From: an uncultured bacterium
GTDB taxonomy: Bacteria; Patescibacteriota; Patescibacteriia; UBA1558; GWA2-36-10
DNA: 34,938 nucleotides
Assembly: GCA_903855135.1 (NCBI GenBank)
Contig: CAINYB010000023.1
Span: 1 to 34,938 of the forward strand
Direction of reading: 5' to 3'
Below the pieces are notes generated by a model. It made no database searches, was not told the DNA's origin, and was given only the letters and a program-made list of their open reading frames with translations. How positions within the stretch are numbered: the first letter of the stretch is position 1; the number at the start of each line of letters is the position of its first letter. This document shows, piece by piece, positions 1 through 7,672 of this stretch. Both the position numbers and the translations under genes were made by a program.

Positions 1-270
1 CTTAGCTTCATCAACTTTATCGGAAGAGCCTTGAGAAGTCATCCATTTAAAACCACCTAATAAGATGATTAAAACGGCTAAAGTACCCAAGAAGCCTAAA
101 ATCACATTGATAATGCCAGCGATGCTCTTTTTTAAATCTTGCTTACCTAAACCTAAGCCGTTGTCCGCTAAACTATTGATGCCAAAAGCAGCGTCTGCGT
201 TTTCAGCTGTAGGTTCTGCCAAAACCAATGAAGGTATTAACAATAATAAACCTGTTAACAATTTTTTCAT
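1..270 (-). CDS. T4SS-type pilin (VirB2/TrbC-like), 3' end outside window
   Basis: This gene is missing from the ORF track because it runs off the left edge; I translated 90 residues from ATG at 270. It has a signal peptide (MKKLLTGLLLLIPSLVLA, cleavage after residue 18), a short polar stretch, then a hydrophobic segment ending in LGGFKWMTSQG. That GG-x-x-W-M-T-S-x-G motif is shared with the next two genes upstream and is typical of the small two-TM T4SS pilin family (PF18895-like) common in Patescibacteria. A strong Shine-Dalgarno (AAAGGGGGTGA on the minus strand) lies just before the ATG, unlike most genes here, and fits an abundant structural protein. It is the last visible member of a galU-led minus-strand cluster. 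The second TM and the stop lie beyond base 1. Family call is confident; whether the product forms a pilus, a pore or something else is unknown. Confidence 0.85.
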   Translation of the reverse strand, partial: MKKLLTGLLLLIPSLVLAEPTAENADAAFGINSLADNGLGLGKQDLKKSIAGIINVILGFLGTLAVLIILLGGFKWMTSQGSSDKVDEAK

Positions 271-347
271 TCTTTCACCCCCTTTCAAAAATTTATATTT
301 TAATAATTAACTCTTTAATTATAAAGCAAAGAAGCAAAACTGACAAT

Positions 348-686
348 TTAAGTCGCTGCCACACCTAGGCCAGTAAATACAAATCTAATAATGGCATAGC
401 TTAAAAATATTACCACCAAACCTAAAATTGCCCAGAGCAAAGTATCACGACCACGACGGACGCGATCAGCGTTACCCGCTGAAGTCATCCAAGTGATACC
501 ACCGATTACTATCATCACTAAGGATATTGCGCCAACTACTCCCAAAATACCAGTAATAACATTTTGTACTAACTCTGGAAAAGTATCTACGCCCCCTAAA
601 GGGTTGTATAAGGTTACTGCTAAACTAATATTTGGTAAAAATAAAGCTAAACTTATTAATAGGGTTGATATTTTTTTTATTTTCAT
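348..686 (-). CDS. T4SS-type pilin, small two-TM membrane protein
   Basis: 112 residues with a signal peptide (about 1-23, ending SLA), a first TM around 45-68 that runs into GGITWMTSAG, a basic loop (ADRVRRGRD), and a second TM around 83-107. This is the classic layout of the VirB2/TrbC-like pilin family seen in many CPR genomes. It is a clear paralogue of the partial gene at 1-270 and of the N-terminal half of the gene at 717-1427. Spacing of 30 bp to the gene before and 77 bp to the gene after suggests co-transcription. No T4SS ATPase or core complex is in the window, so a secretion role cannot be claimed; a surface filament or membrane channel subunit is equally possible. Confidence 0.87.
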   Translation of the reverse strand: MKIKKISTLLISLALFLPNISLAVTLYNPLGGVDTFPELVQNVITGILGVVGAISLVMIVIGGITWMTSAGNADRVRRGRDTLLWAILGLVVIFLSYAIIRFVFTGLGVAAT

Positions 687-716
687 AGGTATATATTTAA
701 AATATAATTTATACTA

Positions 717-1427
717 TTACGGTCTTGTTCTTCTTATACAAACATTAGTAGCGTCTCCTGGACAAAGAGAAGGCTCTGTTATGTCTCCGGGTAAAGCCGT
801 GCCACACGCCCAAACATACCCAGGGTCTTTTGAACTTTTTAATTCGCATTTAGTCATACATTGATTATTTTGCCCTCCACTACAAACATAATTAGCCTGA
901 CCAGTATTACAAGCCGTTCCTTCTGCTTTATTTGCACAGCTTGCAGAATTATTTGTAGAGTTCTCAGAGGAAGAGTCCAACTCTACCGCTGCTTTATACT
1001 GTGTGCACTGACCTGTAGCATTGTCAAATTGTATACATTGCTTACCCTGTAAAAGATCGTTAACAAAAAACTCTACTAAAATATAACTCATAAAAGCAAT
1101 GATCAAAGCAATCACTGTCTGCAACATAATATCTCTACCTTTTTGAATTTTTTGTTGATTTCCATAAGAAGTGAGCCACTGCATACCTCCCCAAATAAAA
1201 TAAACTAGAGCCAAAGCGCCAATAGCACCGATTAATAATTTTGTCAGCTCTACAAAACCCTCTTCGATATCAGTTAAAGTGCAATCGCCCTTCTCCATGC
1301 AAGCTGCGTTTGTAATTTTATCTAAAAAAGGTTCTGCAGAAGGTTCTGCAGCATGAACAAAATACGGTGCTAATAAAAAACTAAATAAGAAAACAAAGCT
1401 TAAAAATAATTTTTTATTTTTATTCAT
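717..1427 (-). CDS. T4SS-type pilin with long Cys-rich C-terminal extension
   Basis: 236 residues. Residues 1-26 form a signal peptide (ends FVHA). The pilin core spans about 55-122, with a first TM ending in IWGGMQWLTSYG and a second TM ending near EFFVNDLL. Unlike its two neighbours it carries about 110 further residues rich in Ser, Asn, Thr and Cys, with 10 cysteines after the second TM (12 in all), which suggests disulfide bonding outside the membrane. It overlaps the stop of the upstream solute-binding protein gene by 8 bp, so the two are translationally linked. The extension resembles no enzyme I recognise; it could be a tip, adhesin or capping version of the pilin. Family call is firm, role of the extension is inference. 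Confidence 0.82.
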   Translation of the reverse strand: MNKNKKLFLSFVFLFSFLLAPYFVHAAEPSAEPFLDKITNAACMEKGDCTLTDIEEGFVELTKLLIGAIGALALVYFIWGGMQWLTSYGNQQKIQKGRDIMLQTVIALIIAFMSYILVEFFVNDLLQGKQCIQFDNATGQCTQYKAAVELDSSSENSTNNSASCANKAEGTACNTGQANYVCSGGQNNQCMTKCELKSSKDPGYVWACGTALPGDITEPSLCPGDATNVCIRRTRP

Positions 1428-2790
1428 TTGGTTTACTATAAGTTTGATTTAAACGCTTTACTAAAAATTCTAAACCGTCATTATTTAATTGAATTTCTTT
1501 TTTAAAATAGCTCTTAATAAAATCTGCTAAATAAGTTTCAGCAAGGGCTGCATTATAGCCAGAGTACCAATTATCCGCCGTCAAAACTTGGGAAGCAAAA
1601 ACTCTAACCTGATCATTTTCTAGTTGTTTTTTCACTAAAGCTCGCAAAGCAGTTGGTTTATTATTTGGATCTAAATATTGATTTACTAGATTTGGATCAG
1701 TAGTTACGCTTTGGATAAAATTCCAAGCCGCGTCTTGATTTGGTGAATTTTTTGCCACGACATTGAGCCAATAATTACTATAATACTTAGTACCTTCAGC
1801 ACCTTTGGTTTGGGGAAAATTTTCTAAATCCCAGTTAAATTGTACCCCACGCTTGCGTAGCTCATCAGCGTGATAGCTATAGCCAAAAAAATAAGCGAGT
1901 TTTCCTTGAGCAAAGAGCTCAAAAGCATTTGGTAAATCAGCATTCCAGCTATAAACAGCCTTAGTTGGGTCCGCAAAGTAAGTGTAAAAAGTTAAGACAT
2001 CAGCAAATCTTTGGGCTGAAGTCTTATCTTGTAAAGGATTGAATTCACCGCCTTGTAACTTCACATCATTTTCCATCCATAAAGCTGACAAGATATCAAA
2101 AAAACGAGGAATATTATCAGCTCCACCCATGGCTACGCCAGCTTGATAAATTTGATTGCTTTGTCCTACTTTTACTAAGCCAGACTTTTCTACTTGCTCA
2201 ACTAACTCATCTAAGTCTTTCATTGGCTCTGGAATACCAGCTTTAGTCAATAAATCAGAATTATAAAATGTCACTAAAGTGTCTACTGAATATGGTAAAC
2301 CATAAATTTTATTGTCCACAACAACATCATCATTGACTACTTGGACAAATTTTTCTTTGACGTCTTGTAACGATAAGCTATTTACTGTCTGTAAAGTAGT
2401 GATGGCTTCTTTTTTTATAGTGCCTTGTAGCTGAGTGATAGGAATCTTAACTACTTTTGGCATGCTGGATAATTTGTCTTGATATTTTTTCAAGTCAGTA
2501 GAGGGAATCATAAAAATATCTGGTACACGATTATCCCAAGCAGCCGCTAGCAACTTAGCCTCGTATTCATCATAGCGAAAATTACGATAATTTACTCTGA
2601 TAGTCGGATGCGTAGCTCGATAAGCAGAAATGACTTTATTCATCTGCTCTGGCGTATCCCAGACACCCCAATACTCCAAAGTAATTGGCTTAAATTGTTC
2701 TTTATTTAAAACATTTTGTTTACAACCAAAACCAGCGCTAAAAACTAAGGTGCTCAATAAAACTAAAATAAATATTTTGTTAGGCTTCAT
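1420..2790 (-). CDS. ABC-type extracellular solute-binding protein, family 1 (sugar-type) lipoprotein
   Basis: 456 residues. The N-terminus has a lipoprotein-like signal with Cys at residue 23 (SAGFGC, an imperfect lipobox). The mature part has the family 1 binding-protein fold: an early LEYWGVW strand, the PDIFMIPS region, YGLPYSVDTLVTFYN, and a late SNYWLNVVAKNSPNQDAAWNFI segment. Such proteins capture sugars for ABC importers, but no permease or ATPase gene is in the window, so it may serve a distant transporter or act as a stand-alone binding protein. It sits 6 bp after galU and overlaps the Cys-rich pilin gene, so it is in the same operon. The ligand cannot be read from the sequence. Confidence 0.88.
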   Translation of the reverse strand: MKPNKIFILVLLSTLVFSAGFGCKQNVLNKEQFKPITLEYWGVWDTPEQMNKVISAYRATHPTIRVNYRNFRYDEYEAKLLAAAWDNRVPDIFMIPSTDLKKYQDKLSSMPKVVKIPITQLQGTIKKEAITTLQTVNSLSLQDVKEKFVQVVNDDVVVDNKIYGLPYSVDTLVTFYNSDLLTKAGIPEPMKDLDELVEQVEKSGLVKVGQSNQIYQAGVAMGGADNIPRFFDILSALWMENDVKLQGGEFNPLQDKTSAQRFADVLTFYTYFADPTKAVYSWNADLPNAFELFAQGKLAYFFGYSYHADELRKRGVQFNWDLENFPQTKGAEGTKYYSNYWLNVVAKNSPNQDAAWNFIQSVTTDPNLVNQYLDPNNKPTALRALVKKQLENDQVRVFASQVLTADNWYSGYNAALAETYLADFIKSYFKKEIQLNNDGLEFLVKRLNQTYSKPNE

Positions 2791-2796
2791 AAAAAG

Positions 2797-3657
2797 CTAT
2801 AAACTTTTTAAATATTTTTTGAGTTGATCTTTGATGTCTTTACGGTCTCTGGCATATTCTAAAGTGGCGCGCAAATAATTCCACGGATCACCAGTGGTGA
2901 GCCACTCGCCACCCTGTACTTCTTTGGCATAAAACTCTCCCCCGGCTTTGATATAGTCACGAATAGCATCTACTATCCATAATTCATTACCTTTACCTAA
3001 GGCGGTTTTTTGCAAGACATCAATGATGTCTTGGTTTAAAATCATACGACCAAAGTCAGCTAGCTGCGAAGGTGCTTCTTTGGTGCTCGGTTTTTCAACA
3101 ATGCCATCAAGCTGCATAGTTTTTTTGTCTTTCAAACTCACGATGCCATATCTATCCACTTGATCTTTTGGTACCTTTTGGACACCAATCATCAAGTGTC
3201 CGGTTTTATGATAATCGTCTAGCATTTGTTTAGCAAAAGGAATTTTTGACTTCACCAAATCATCGCCCCAGACATACATAAATGGCTCATCTTTCACTAA
3301 ACTTGCCGCTGATAAAACGGGAGTGCCATTGCCATAGGGACCTTTTTGACGAACATAAATAAAATTCGCCATTTCGGAAATTTTCACAATTTCAGCTAGT
3401 TTTTCTTTTTTGCCAGCTTTATCTAAATCAGATTCTAAAGCCCAAGAGTGATCGAAATGATCTTCGAGTGGTTTTTTATCCCACTTGGTAACTAAAATGA
3501 TGTCTTCAATGCCACCAGCCACCAGCTCTTCAACCACTAATTGAATAATTGGTTTATCAACGATGGGTAACATTTCTTTAGGCATAGCTTTGGTGACTGG
3601 TAAAAGTCTGGTGCCAGAACCAGCCACAGCGATAATAGCTTTACGCACTTTTTGCAT
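2797..3657 (-). CDS. galU: UTP-glucose-1-phosphate uridylyltransferase
   Basis: 286 residues, normal length for bacterial GalU. It makes UDP-glucose from UTP and glucose-1-phosphate, the activated sugar for surface glycans and glycolipids. The nucleotidyltransferase signature is at residues 9-34 (VAGSGTRLLPVTKAMPKEML followed by PIVDKPIIQ), with GNGTPVL, YVWGDDLV and GGEWLTTGDPWNYLRA further on. The usual AAGLGTR reads VAGSGTR here, a mild change in the glycine-rich loop. It is the first gene of a minus-strand cluster with the binding protein and pilins. A good promoter lies directly upstream, and its predicted start site falls on or next to the ATG, so the mRNA may be leaderless. It may feed the polysaccharide genes at 23-28 kb. 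Confidence 0.95.
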   Translation of the reverse strand: MQKVRKAIIAVAGSGTRLLPVTKAMPKEMLPIVDKPIIQLVVEELVAGGIEDIILVTKWDKKPLEDHFDHSWALESDLDKAGKKEKLAEIVKISEMANFIYVRQKGPYGNGTPVLSAASLVKDEPFMYVWGDDLVKSKIPFAKQMLDDYHKTGHLMIGVQKVPKDQVDRYGIVSLKDKKTMQLDGIVEKPSTKEAPSQLADFGRMILNQDIIDVLQKTALGKGNELWIVDAIRDYIKAGGEFYAKEVQGGEWLTTGDPWNYLRATLEYARDRKDIKDQLKKYLKSL

Positions 3658-3663
3658 GACTAT

Positions 3664-3692
3664 ATTATACTAAAATTTAGCCTTTAAGTAAA
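3664..3692 (-). promoter_or_regulatory. sigma70-type promoter of galU, possibly leaderless
   Basis: On the minus strand TTTACT (-35, 3687-3692) and a perfect TATAAT (-10, 3664-3669) are separated by 17 bp. Only six bases separate the -10 box from the galU ATG at 3657, so transcription would start at or within a base or two of the start codon. No Shine-Dalgarno is present, which agrees with leaderless translation. Confidence 0.7.
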
Positions 3693-3737
3693 ATGCAAAC
3701 TGCGTAAAATACTTTTAATTTATAAAATCACTTGGCT

Positions 3738-3888
3738 TTTCCCCACGTATGTGGGGGAAATACTAAATATTTAAATAATTTTAAAATAATCCACTAGATT
3801 TTCCCCGCGTATGTGGGGGAAATACCAAACATTTAAAACTCTTTGAGATAACCGGCTCGTTTTTCTCCCGCGTAGGCGGGAGAAAAAC
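3738..3888. repeat. array of three GC-rich hairpin repeats with ~60-bp period
   Basis: Three inverted repeats at 3738-3760, 3799-3822 and 3859-3888. Each has a CCCC-rich arm, a 4-nt loop (GTAT, GTAT, GTAG) and a complementary GGGG-rich arm; the third has perfect 13-bp arms. Starts are 61 and 60 bp apart. Units one and two share about 39 bp, including an AT-rich tail (TACYAAAYATTTAAA); the third keeps only the hairpin and a weaker tail. The region lies between the divergent galU and TolB-like genes and has no coding sequence. It resembles REP elements rather than a CRISPR, since the same hairpin type recurs singly across the window. Confidence 0.85.
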
Positions 3889-4114
3889 TAAAGCCTTAAA
3901 TTTTATTTGACAAATAAAAATAAAAGGTTAATAATAGAAATGAAGAAAAGGAAAAATGAGGCAAGATTATTTCGCTTTCTGCGAACCACCTTAAATATCA
4001 AAACAGGCTCAAATTTATATTTGGGTTTTTTTATTAAATTATCAAACATATATACTTGTGCAATCCCCGCGTCAGCGGGGATAATACAGGTAATAATATG
4101 ATAAACATAAATTT
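3889..4114. other. non-coding remainder of the divergent galU/TolB intergenic region
   Basis: AT-rich stretch between the hairpin array and the TolB-like start. The ORF listed at 3907-4101 reads through a hairpin and resembles no protein, so I treat it as a shadow. The sequence holds one further hairpin (listed separately) and a possible weak plus-strand -10 box (TATACT near 4051-4057). No tRNA, riboswitch or other RNA is recognisable. Confidence 0.5.
4063..4082. repeat. REP-like hairpin upstream of the TolB-like gene
   Basis: ATCCCCGC, loop GTCA, GCGGGGAT: perfect 8-bp arms, same design as the array 175 bp upstream. It lies 33 bp before the plus-strand TolB-like start, so it would fall in the promoter or 5' leader of that gene. 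Confidence 0.8.
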
Positions 4115-5122
4115 ATGAAATTAAAATTAATTTTAAGTCTTAGTCTACTAGTACTCCTTGGTTTTGGCTATATTGTCTTAAAAAAACCAGAGCAAGTGGC
4201 CGAGGCAGATAAACTATCAATTTTAAATGGTGAATTTCAATCTTTAAGTCAAGCCTTTGATAAAGAGACTATAACTAATGATCCTAATCTAAGATTCATC
4301 TTTGATTATGACTCAAATTATGCCTTGGTAGGCAAAGCCTGGGAAGGAGAAATAGCGGAAGACAGTGAAGGTCTCGGTGGCACTAACCTATATCTCATTA
4401 ATCTTAATGATAAAAGTGAGCAGAAAATATCAGATGATTTAGTGAGTCTAGCTATTTTTGATAAAAAAAATTACTTAGTCTATTTTACTGATATATCCCA
4501 AGACTTGTGGCGTTTTGATATCGCTAAAAATAGCAAAGAAAAAATCATGGACAAAGTATCAGAGCCAGATCTATCTCCAGATGGCACTATGTTAGTTTAT
4601 CAAAAACTAAATCCAAAATGGGTTAGGCCATACACTGACAATTCATTGGGTTTAACTATTTTAGATGTAAAAACTGGAGTCGAAAAAAGAATTACTAATC
4701 AATGGGAAGATTGGTTACCTTTTTGGACTTTAGATGGCAAAAAAATAATGTTTTTTTCTCTTAATGACGCCGCTCACGGTATGAGTGCACATTATATTAT
4801 AGATATTGATGGCCAAAATAAAATATTACTAACTAACTTTGGTTTATATGACAGCACACAAGCAGGTGCGGTACCTATGCCTTCAGAAAAGCCGGTTTGG
4901 TCACCAGATGGTAATATGTTAGTTTATGAATCTGATAGAGAAATTTGGATAAATAAATTTAATCCAGACAAAACTAAAATTATAGAAAGCAAATTCATCA
5001 CTCGTGGTAAAGAGCCAACTTGGATCCGTAATGGCACGGCTTTAAACATTGTCTTAGTCAGTGAAAATAAAAAATCAACTGAGAGTATCAATGTTGATTT
5101 GAACGGTAAAATTATTAAATAA
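4115..5122 (+). CDS. membrane-anchored TolB-like (PD40) beta-propeller protein
   Basis: 335 residues. An N-terminal hydrophobic segment (about 3-22, LILSLSLLVLLGFGYIVL) is followed by KK and no clear cleavage site, so it is likely a membrane anchor with the rest outside. The body has WD40-like/PD40 blades, seen best in PDLSPDGTMLVYQK and PVWSPDGNMLVYESD, plus a blade ending DWLPFWTLDGKKIMFF. These are the blade motifs of TolB-type propellers, which usually bind proteins rather than catalyse. No Tol-Pal partner is in the window, and CPR cells are not expected to have that system, so a TolB function should not be assumed. It lies 30 bp upstream of the M23 peptidase gene in the same direction and may form a two-gene unit. 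Confidence 0.82.
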   Translation: MKLKLILSLSLLVLLGFGYIVLKKPEQVAEADKLSILNGEFQSLSQAFDKETITNDPNLRFIFDYDSNYALVGKAWEGEIAEDSEGLGGTNLYLINLNDKSEQKISDDLVSLAIFDKKNYLVYFTDISQDLWRFDIAKNSKEKIMDKVSEPDLSPDGTMLVYQKLNPKWVRPYTDNSLGLTILDVKTGVEKRITNQWEDWLPFWTLDGKKIMFFSLNDAAHGMSAHYIIDIDGQNKILLTNFGLYDSTQAGAVPMPSEKPVWSPDGNMLVYESDREIWINKFNPDKTKIIESKFITRGKEPTWIRNGTALNIVLVSENKKSTESINVDLNGKIIK

Positions 5123-5124
5123 TC

Positions 5125-5142
5125 TCTCGACTACGCTCGAGA
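5125..5142. repeat. hairpin repeat between the TolB-like and M23 genes
   Basis: TCTCGA, loop CTACGC, TCGAGA. The inner CTCGACTACGCTCG core is shared with the rpoC terminator hairpin near 32.43 kb, so this is a second repeat family. It starts two bases after the TolB-like stop and ends 10 bases before the M23 start, where a ribosome-binding site would be; no Shine-Dalgarno is visible there. Confidence 0.75.
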
Positions 5143-5152
5143 CATAAACTTT

Positions 5153-5764
5153 ATGAAGAAAAGTTATTTTGTACTCAGTGCTTTAGCACTACTTTTAAGC
5201 TTACCACAAATCGTAAAAGCTGATCCAAGATTTCGTCGACCACTCTCAATCAGCACAACAACAATTACTGCTTTTTATGATCATCAAGCTGGTACTGGTT
5301 TTAAAAAATATTCTTGTAATACTGTCGATAATTATAACACCCACACTGGTACTGATTTTTCCGCCGCTATCGGCACTAATATCTATGCTGCTGCTCAAGG
5401 AGGATTATATTCTAGATATAATGACTGCGCAACTACCGGCTATAGAAATAATCCTTGTGGCGGACACTATGGTAATCATGTGCGTATAGATCATGAGGGA
5501 AATATGACAGATGGTGTGGGTTGGGTGACTATTTATGCCCACCTAAAACGCGACACTGCTGTTTGGCCGATGTCAGTTTTGTGTGGTACCTATATTGGTC
5601 AAAGTGGCTCATCTGGTGACTCTACTGGCCCACATTTACACTTTGAAGTCAGAAAATATACCGGCTTAAATAATGACCCATATAGTGGTTCATGTAGTCA
5701 CGCTGCTCCTCATTGGTGGACATCAGTCAATAACGCTGGCATGCCAAGTACACAATGTCAATAA
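5153..5764 (+). CDS. secreted M23 family (LytM-type) zinc metallopeptidase
   Basis: 203 residues. Signal peptide 1-23 (ends QIVKA). The M23 domain covers most of the rest: HTGTDFSA supplies the first His and the Asp zinc ligands (H-x3-D), YAHL carries the catalytic-type His, and PHLHFEVRK is the H-x-H motif. All key residues are present, so it should be active. Family members cut peptide cross-links in peptidoglycan. Six Cys in the mature part suggest up to three disulfides and an extracytoplasmic site. No SH3 or LysM targeting domain is present, so it is a minimal secreted enzyme. Likely roles are wall remodelling or attack on a neighbouring cell's wall; the sequence cannot decide between them. 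Confidence 0.92.
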   Translation: MKKSYFVLSALALLLSLPQIVKADPRFRRPLSISTTTITAFYDHQAGTGFKKYSCNTVDNYNTHTGTDFSAAIGTNIYAAAQGGLYSRYNDCATTGYRNNPCGGHYGNHVRIDHEGNMTDGVGWVTIYAHLKRDTAVWPMSVLCGTYIGQSGSSGDSTGPHLHFEVRKYTGLNNDPYSGSCSHAAPHWWTSVNNAGMPSTQCQ

Positions 5765-5782
5765 AAAAATATCACGAACAAA

Positions 5783-5810
5783 ATCCCGCCCGGCGAATGC
5801 CGGGCGGGAT
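5783..5810. terminator. hairpin between convergent genes, likely bidirectional terminator
   Basis: Perfect 12-bp arms (ATCCCGCCCGGC / GCCGGGCGGGAT) around a GAAT loop, placed 18 bp after the M23 stop and 9 bp before the end of the convergent cohesin gene. AT-rich sequence flanks both sides (TAAAATATTTTATATTTT on plus). The position and strong stem fit a shared terminator, although the T runs are not ideal. Confidence 0.7.
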
Positions 5811-5819
5811 TAAAATATT

Positions 5820-7562
5820 TTATATTTTCTCTATATCCCTAATTTCTTTTTCAACGCTTAACTCTGTCCTATTTAAAGCAGCTTGTAATTTCTTAATCAC
5901 TCTCTTTTCCGCTGCTGTCAAAGCACGACGATTTTTAGCTTTTTCTAGGGTCTCTATTTGTTCTCTGATATCATCACGCAAAGTATCAAAAGTTTTGTGT
6001 AGTTTATCTTCAGCTGATCTAGTTTCTTTCTTTAACTTACTCTTAAATAACAAGACTTTGCGCCAACCAAAGAGGCTCAACAAAGCTAAGGCAATAATCA
6101 AAGCCACTAAGATGATAACTATTGATAATAAATTAATAGCTTTTGTGCCAAAAGTAGTAGCGTCTGATTGTTTCACTACAACTGTGCTTTTAGCTGAAGT
6201 ACTAGATTGAGCACCATTCTCAGCTACTGCGCTTGCCCAGATGCTATAAACACCTTTTTTCAAACTATCTTTCAAGGTAAAAGAGAAGTCGCCATTAGCA
6301 TCAGTAGTAACTAGTTGACTGACAGCTTGATCACCGTCCCGCTCGACCCAAACTGTGACTTGTGAATTTGGTTTAGCCCGACCACGGATAATCAAATCGT
6401 CACCAACAAGCAAATTAGCTGGATAATCAGTAATAATCGGCGCCTCCAAAGGCTTTACTTCTAAACTAACAGAATCAGCTAAATAATTACCCGCCTGGTC
6501 AAAAGCTTTGATAAATAAAGTATGAGTACCGACGCTCAAAGCTGATGTGCTATAAGTTTCGCCGCTCTTGCCTGTCCAATTTTGTTCAGCGCCGTTGTCA
6601 GTCTTGATCACAAAATGATCAATGCCAGAAGAAGCATCAGTAGCGGTCAAAATAAATTTACCAATCGGATCAGTCAGATCGCGTTCGTTGGCTTGAATAT
6701 TAAAATCACTTGGCTTAGTAGTATCTATTTGGAAACGGAAATGTGATACTGGCCCCCAACCATTAGCATTTTTGAGTTGTAAATGAAAATACCACACACC
6801 ATCTTCGACTCCAGTCAAAGCCTTGCTACTAATCGCTGGTTGATAAACTACACTTGGTTGTGAATTTTGATTTTCTCCGTATAAAATCCTGACCGCTGTC
6901 GTGCCCGCCGGCAAAGACCAAGTAAACCTTGGGTCTGAATTGTTATACCATTTGCCTGGATCAGGGTGAGTATTAGAACTAATAGCTGAGCTGACCGTTT
7001 TATTTTGTGGCTCTTCTGCGGGTGGCTGATTTGGCTCCTCAGGAGCTTCTGTTTGCCCACCACTGATATCAAATTGAGCTTGGCCGGAACCAGTCAAAAT
7101 ATTAGTACCAAAACCATCGTTAGCACGAATAGAGGCTGAAGCAAAAGAAACAGAAGCAGTGCCAGATTTTTTAGCCCTAAAAACTATGCCTAACACTTTA
7201 CCAGCTGATCCTGTGAAGCCAGGAGTTGGCACGCCGCCATTAAAGCTAATCGAACCAGCACCATTAGAAAAAGATGGCTCTTCTACCCATAAAGAAAAAA
7301 TCGAACCAGACTTTGAGACTGACATAACCTCTAAAGTATCAGTAGGGAAATAAATAGTGCCGTCAACATTGTTAATCGCTTGTTCTTGCGTATTTACTTT
7401 GACACTGACGTTGATCAGATCGCCGGTTTTAAAACTGCCGGCCGCTGGTGAAAAATAAATAGTAGCGGCATGAGAGATTTTTGGTAAACAAAAAAGAGCC
7501 AATGCAAAAACAAAAGATAAGAAAATATTTACTTTCATTTGTTTTTGTTTTTGACCTATCAT
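5820..7562 (-). CDS. cohesin-domain surface protein with Ig-like domains and TM anchor (cohesin 1)
   Basis: 580 residues. Signal peptide 1-32 (ends KISHA); cohesin domain about 33-168, with TIYFSPAAGSFKTGDLINV, the NVDGTIYFP strand and GVPTPGFTGSAGKVL as family landmarks; a Pro/Glu linker; three beta-sandwich domains at about 193-285 (FN3-like), 290-372 (ends with IKAFDQAGNYLADS) and 375-465 (Ig-like, PNSQVTVWVERDG); TM about 474-498; and a charged helical tail predicted as coiled coil. Cohesins bind dockerins, and a dockerin protein is encoded 3.5 kb upstream in the same direction. The layout puts the cohesin outside the cell and the coiled coil in the cytoplasm. It is a close paralogue of the next gene (7673-9901) but lacks its C-terminal lysozyme-like domain. 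It has its own promoter upstream. ATG at 7562 is kept because its paralogue starts with the same GQKQK. Confidence 0.88.
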   Translation of the reverse strand: MIGQKQKQMKVNIFLSFVFALALFCLPKISHAATIYFSPAAGSFKTGDLINVSVKVNTQEQAINNVDGTIYFPTDTLEVMSVSKSGSIFSLWVEEPSFSNGAGSISFNGGVPTPGFTGSAGKVLGIVFRAKKSGTASVSFASASIRANDGFGTNILTGSGQAQFDISGGQTEAPEEPNQPPAEEPQNKTVSSAISSNTHPDPGKWYNNSDPRFTWSLPAGTTAVRILYGENQNSQPSVVYQPAISSKALTGVEDGVWYFHLQLKNANGWGPVSHFRFQIDTTKPSDFNIQANERDLTDPIGKFILTATDASSGIDHFVIKTDNGAEQNWTGKSGETYSTSALSVGTHTLFIKAFDQAGNYLADSVSLEVKPLEAPIITDYPANLLVGDDLIIRGRAKPNSQVTVWVERDGDQAVSQLVTTDANGDFSFTLKDSLKKGVYSIWASAVAENGAQSSTSAKSTVVVKQSDATTFGTKAINLLSIVIILVALIIALALLSLFGWRKVLLFKSKLKKETRSAEDKLHKTFDTLRDDIREQIETLEKAKNRRALTAAEKRVIKKLQAALNRTELSVEKEIRDIEKI

Positions 7563-7584
7563 TTTTTATTTTAGCGTCTTTCTC

Positions 7585-7617
7585 ATTATTTTTTCCCGCG
7601 TCGCGGGAAAAAATAAT
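7585..7617. repeat. perfect 33-bp palindrome in the leader of cohesin gene 1
   Basis: ATTATTTTTTCCCGCG, a single central T, then the exact reverse complement. It lies 22 bp before the cohesin 1 start and downstream of that gene's predicted promoter, so it would form a strong hairpin in the 5' leader on the minus strand. The centre (CCCGCGTCGCGGG) matches the REP-like hairpins elsewhere, here with an extended A/T stem. It could attenuate transcription or stabilise the mRNA. Confidence 0.8.
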
Positions 7618-7631
7618 TCTTCAATGCTTAT

Positions 7632-7660
7632 ATTATACAATATTTTTAAAAAATAAAGAA
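7632..7660 (-). promoter_or_regulatory. promoter of cohesin gene 1
   Basis: Minus-strand TATAAT (7632-7637), 17-bp spacer, TTCTTT as a weak -35 (7655-7660). The same arrangement with the same spacing occurs upstream of the paralogous gene (9981-10009), and this conservation is the main support. The expected start is near 7625, giving a leader of about 63 nt that contains the palindrome. Confidence 0.65.
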
Positions 7661-7672
7661 GCTTTTTTATTT

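Noticed and set aside
3738-3888. CRISPR array: palindromic repeats at 60-61 bp intervals, with a core like type I-E repeats
   Set aside because: Only three units, the third clearly diverged; the AT-rich sequence between the first two is itself partly repeated; the same hairpin occurs singly and inside genes; no cas gene is in the window.
3907-4101. 64-aa plus-strand ORF
   Set aside because: It reads through a REP-like hairpin (giving AIPASAGI) and AT-rich DNA, with no family resemblance and no start signal.
4115-5122. True TolB of a Tol-Pal system
   Set aside because: Only propeller blades are seen; there is no Tol-Pal partner gene and the protein appears membrane-anchored, so only TolB-like is justified.
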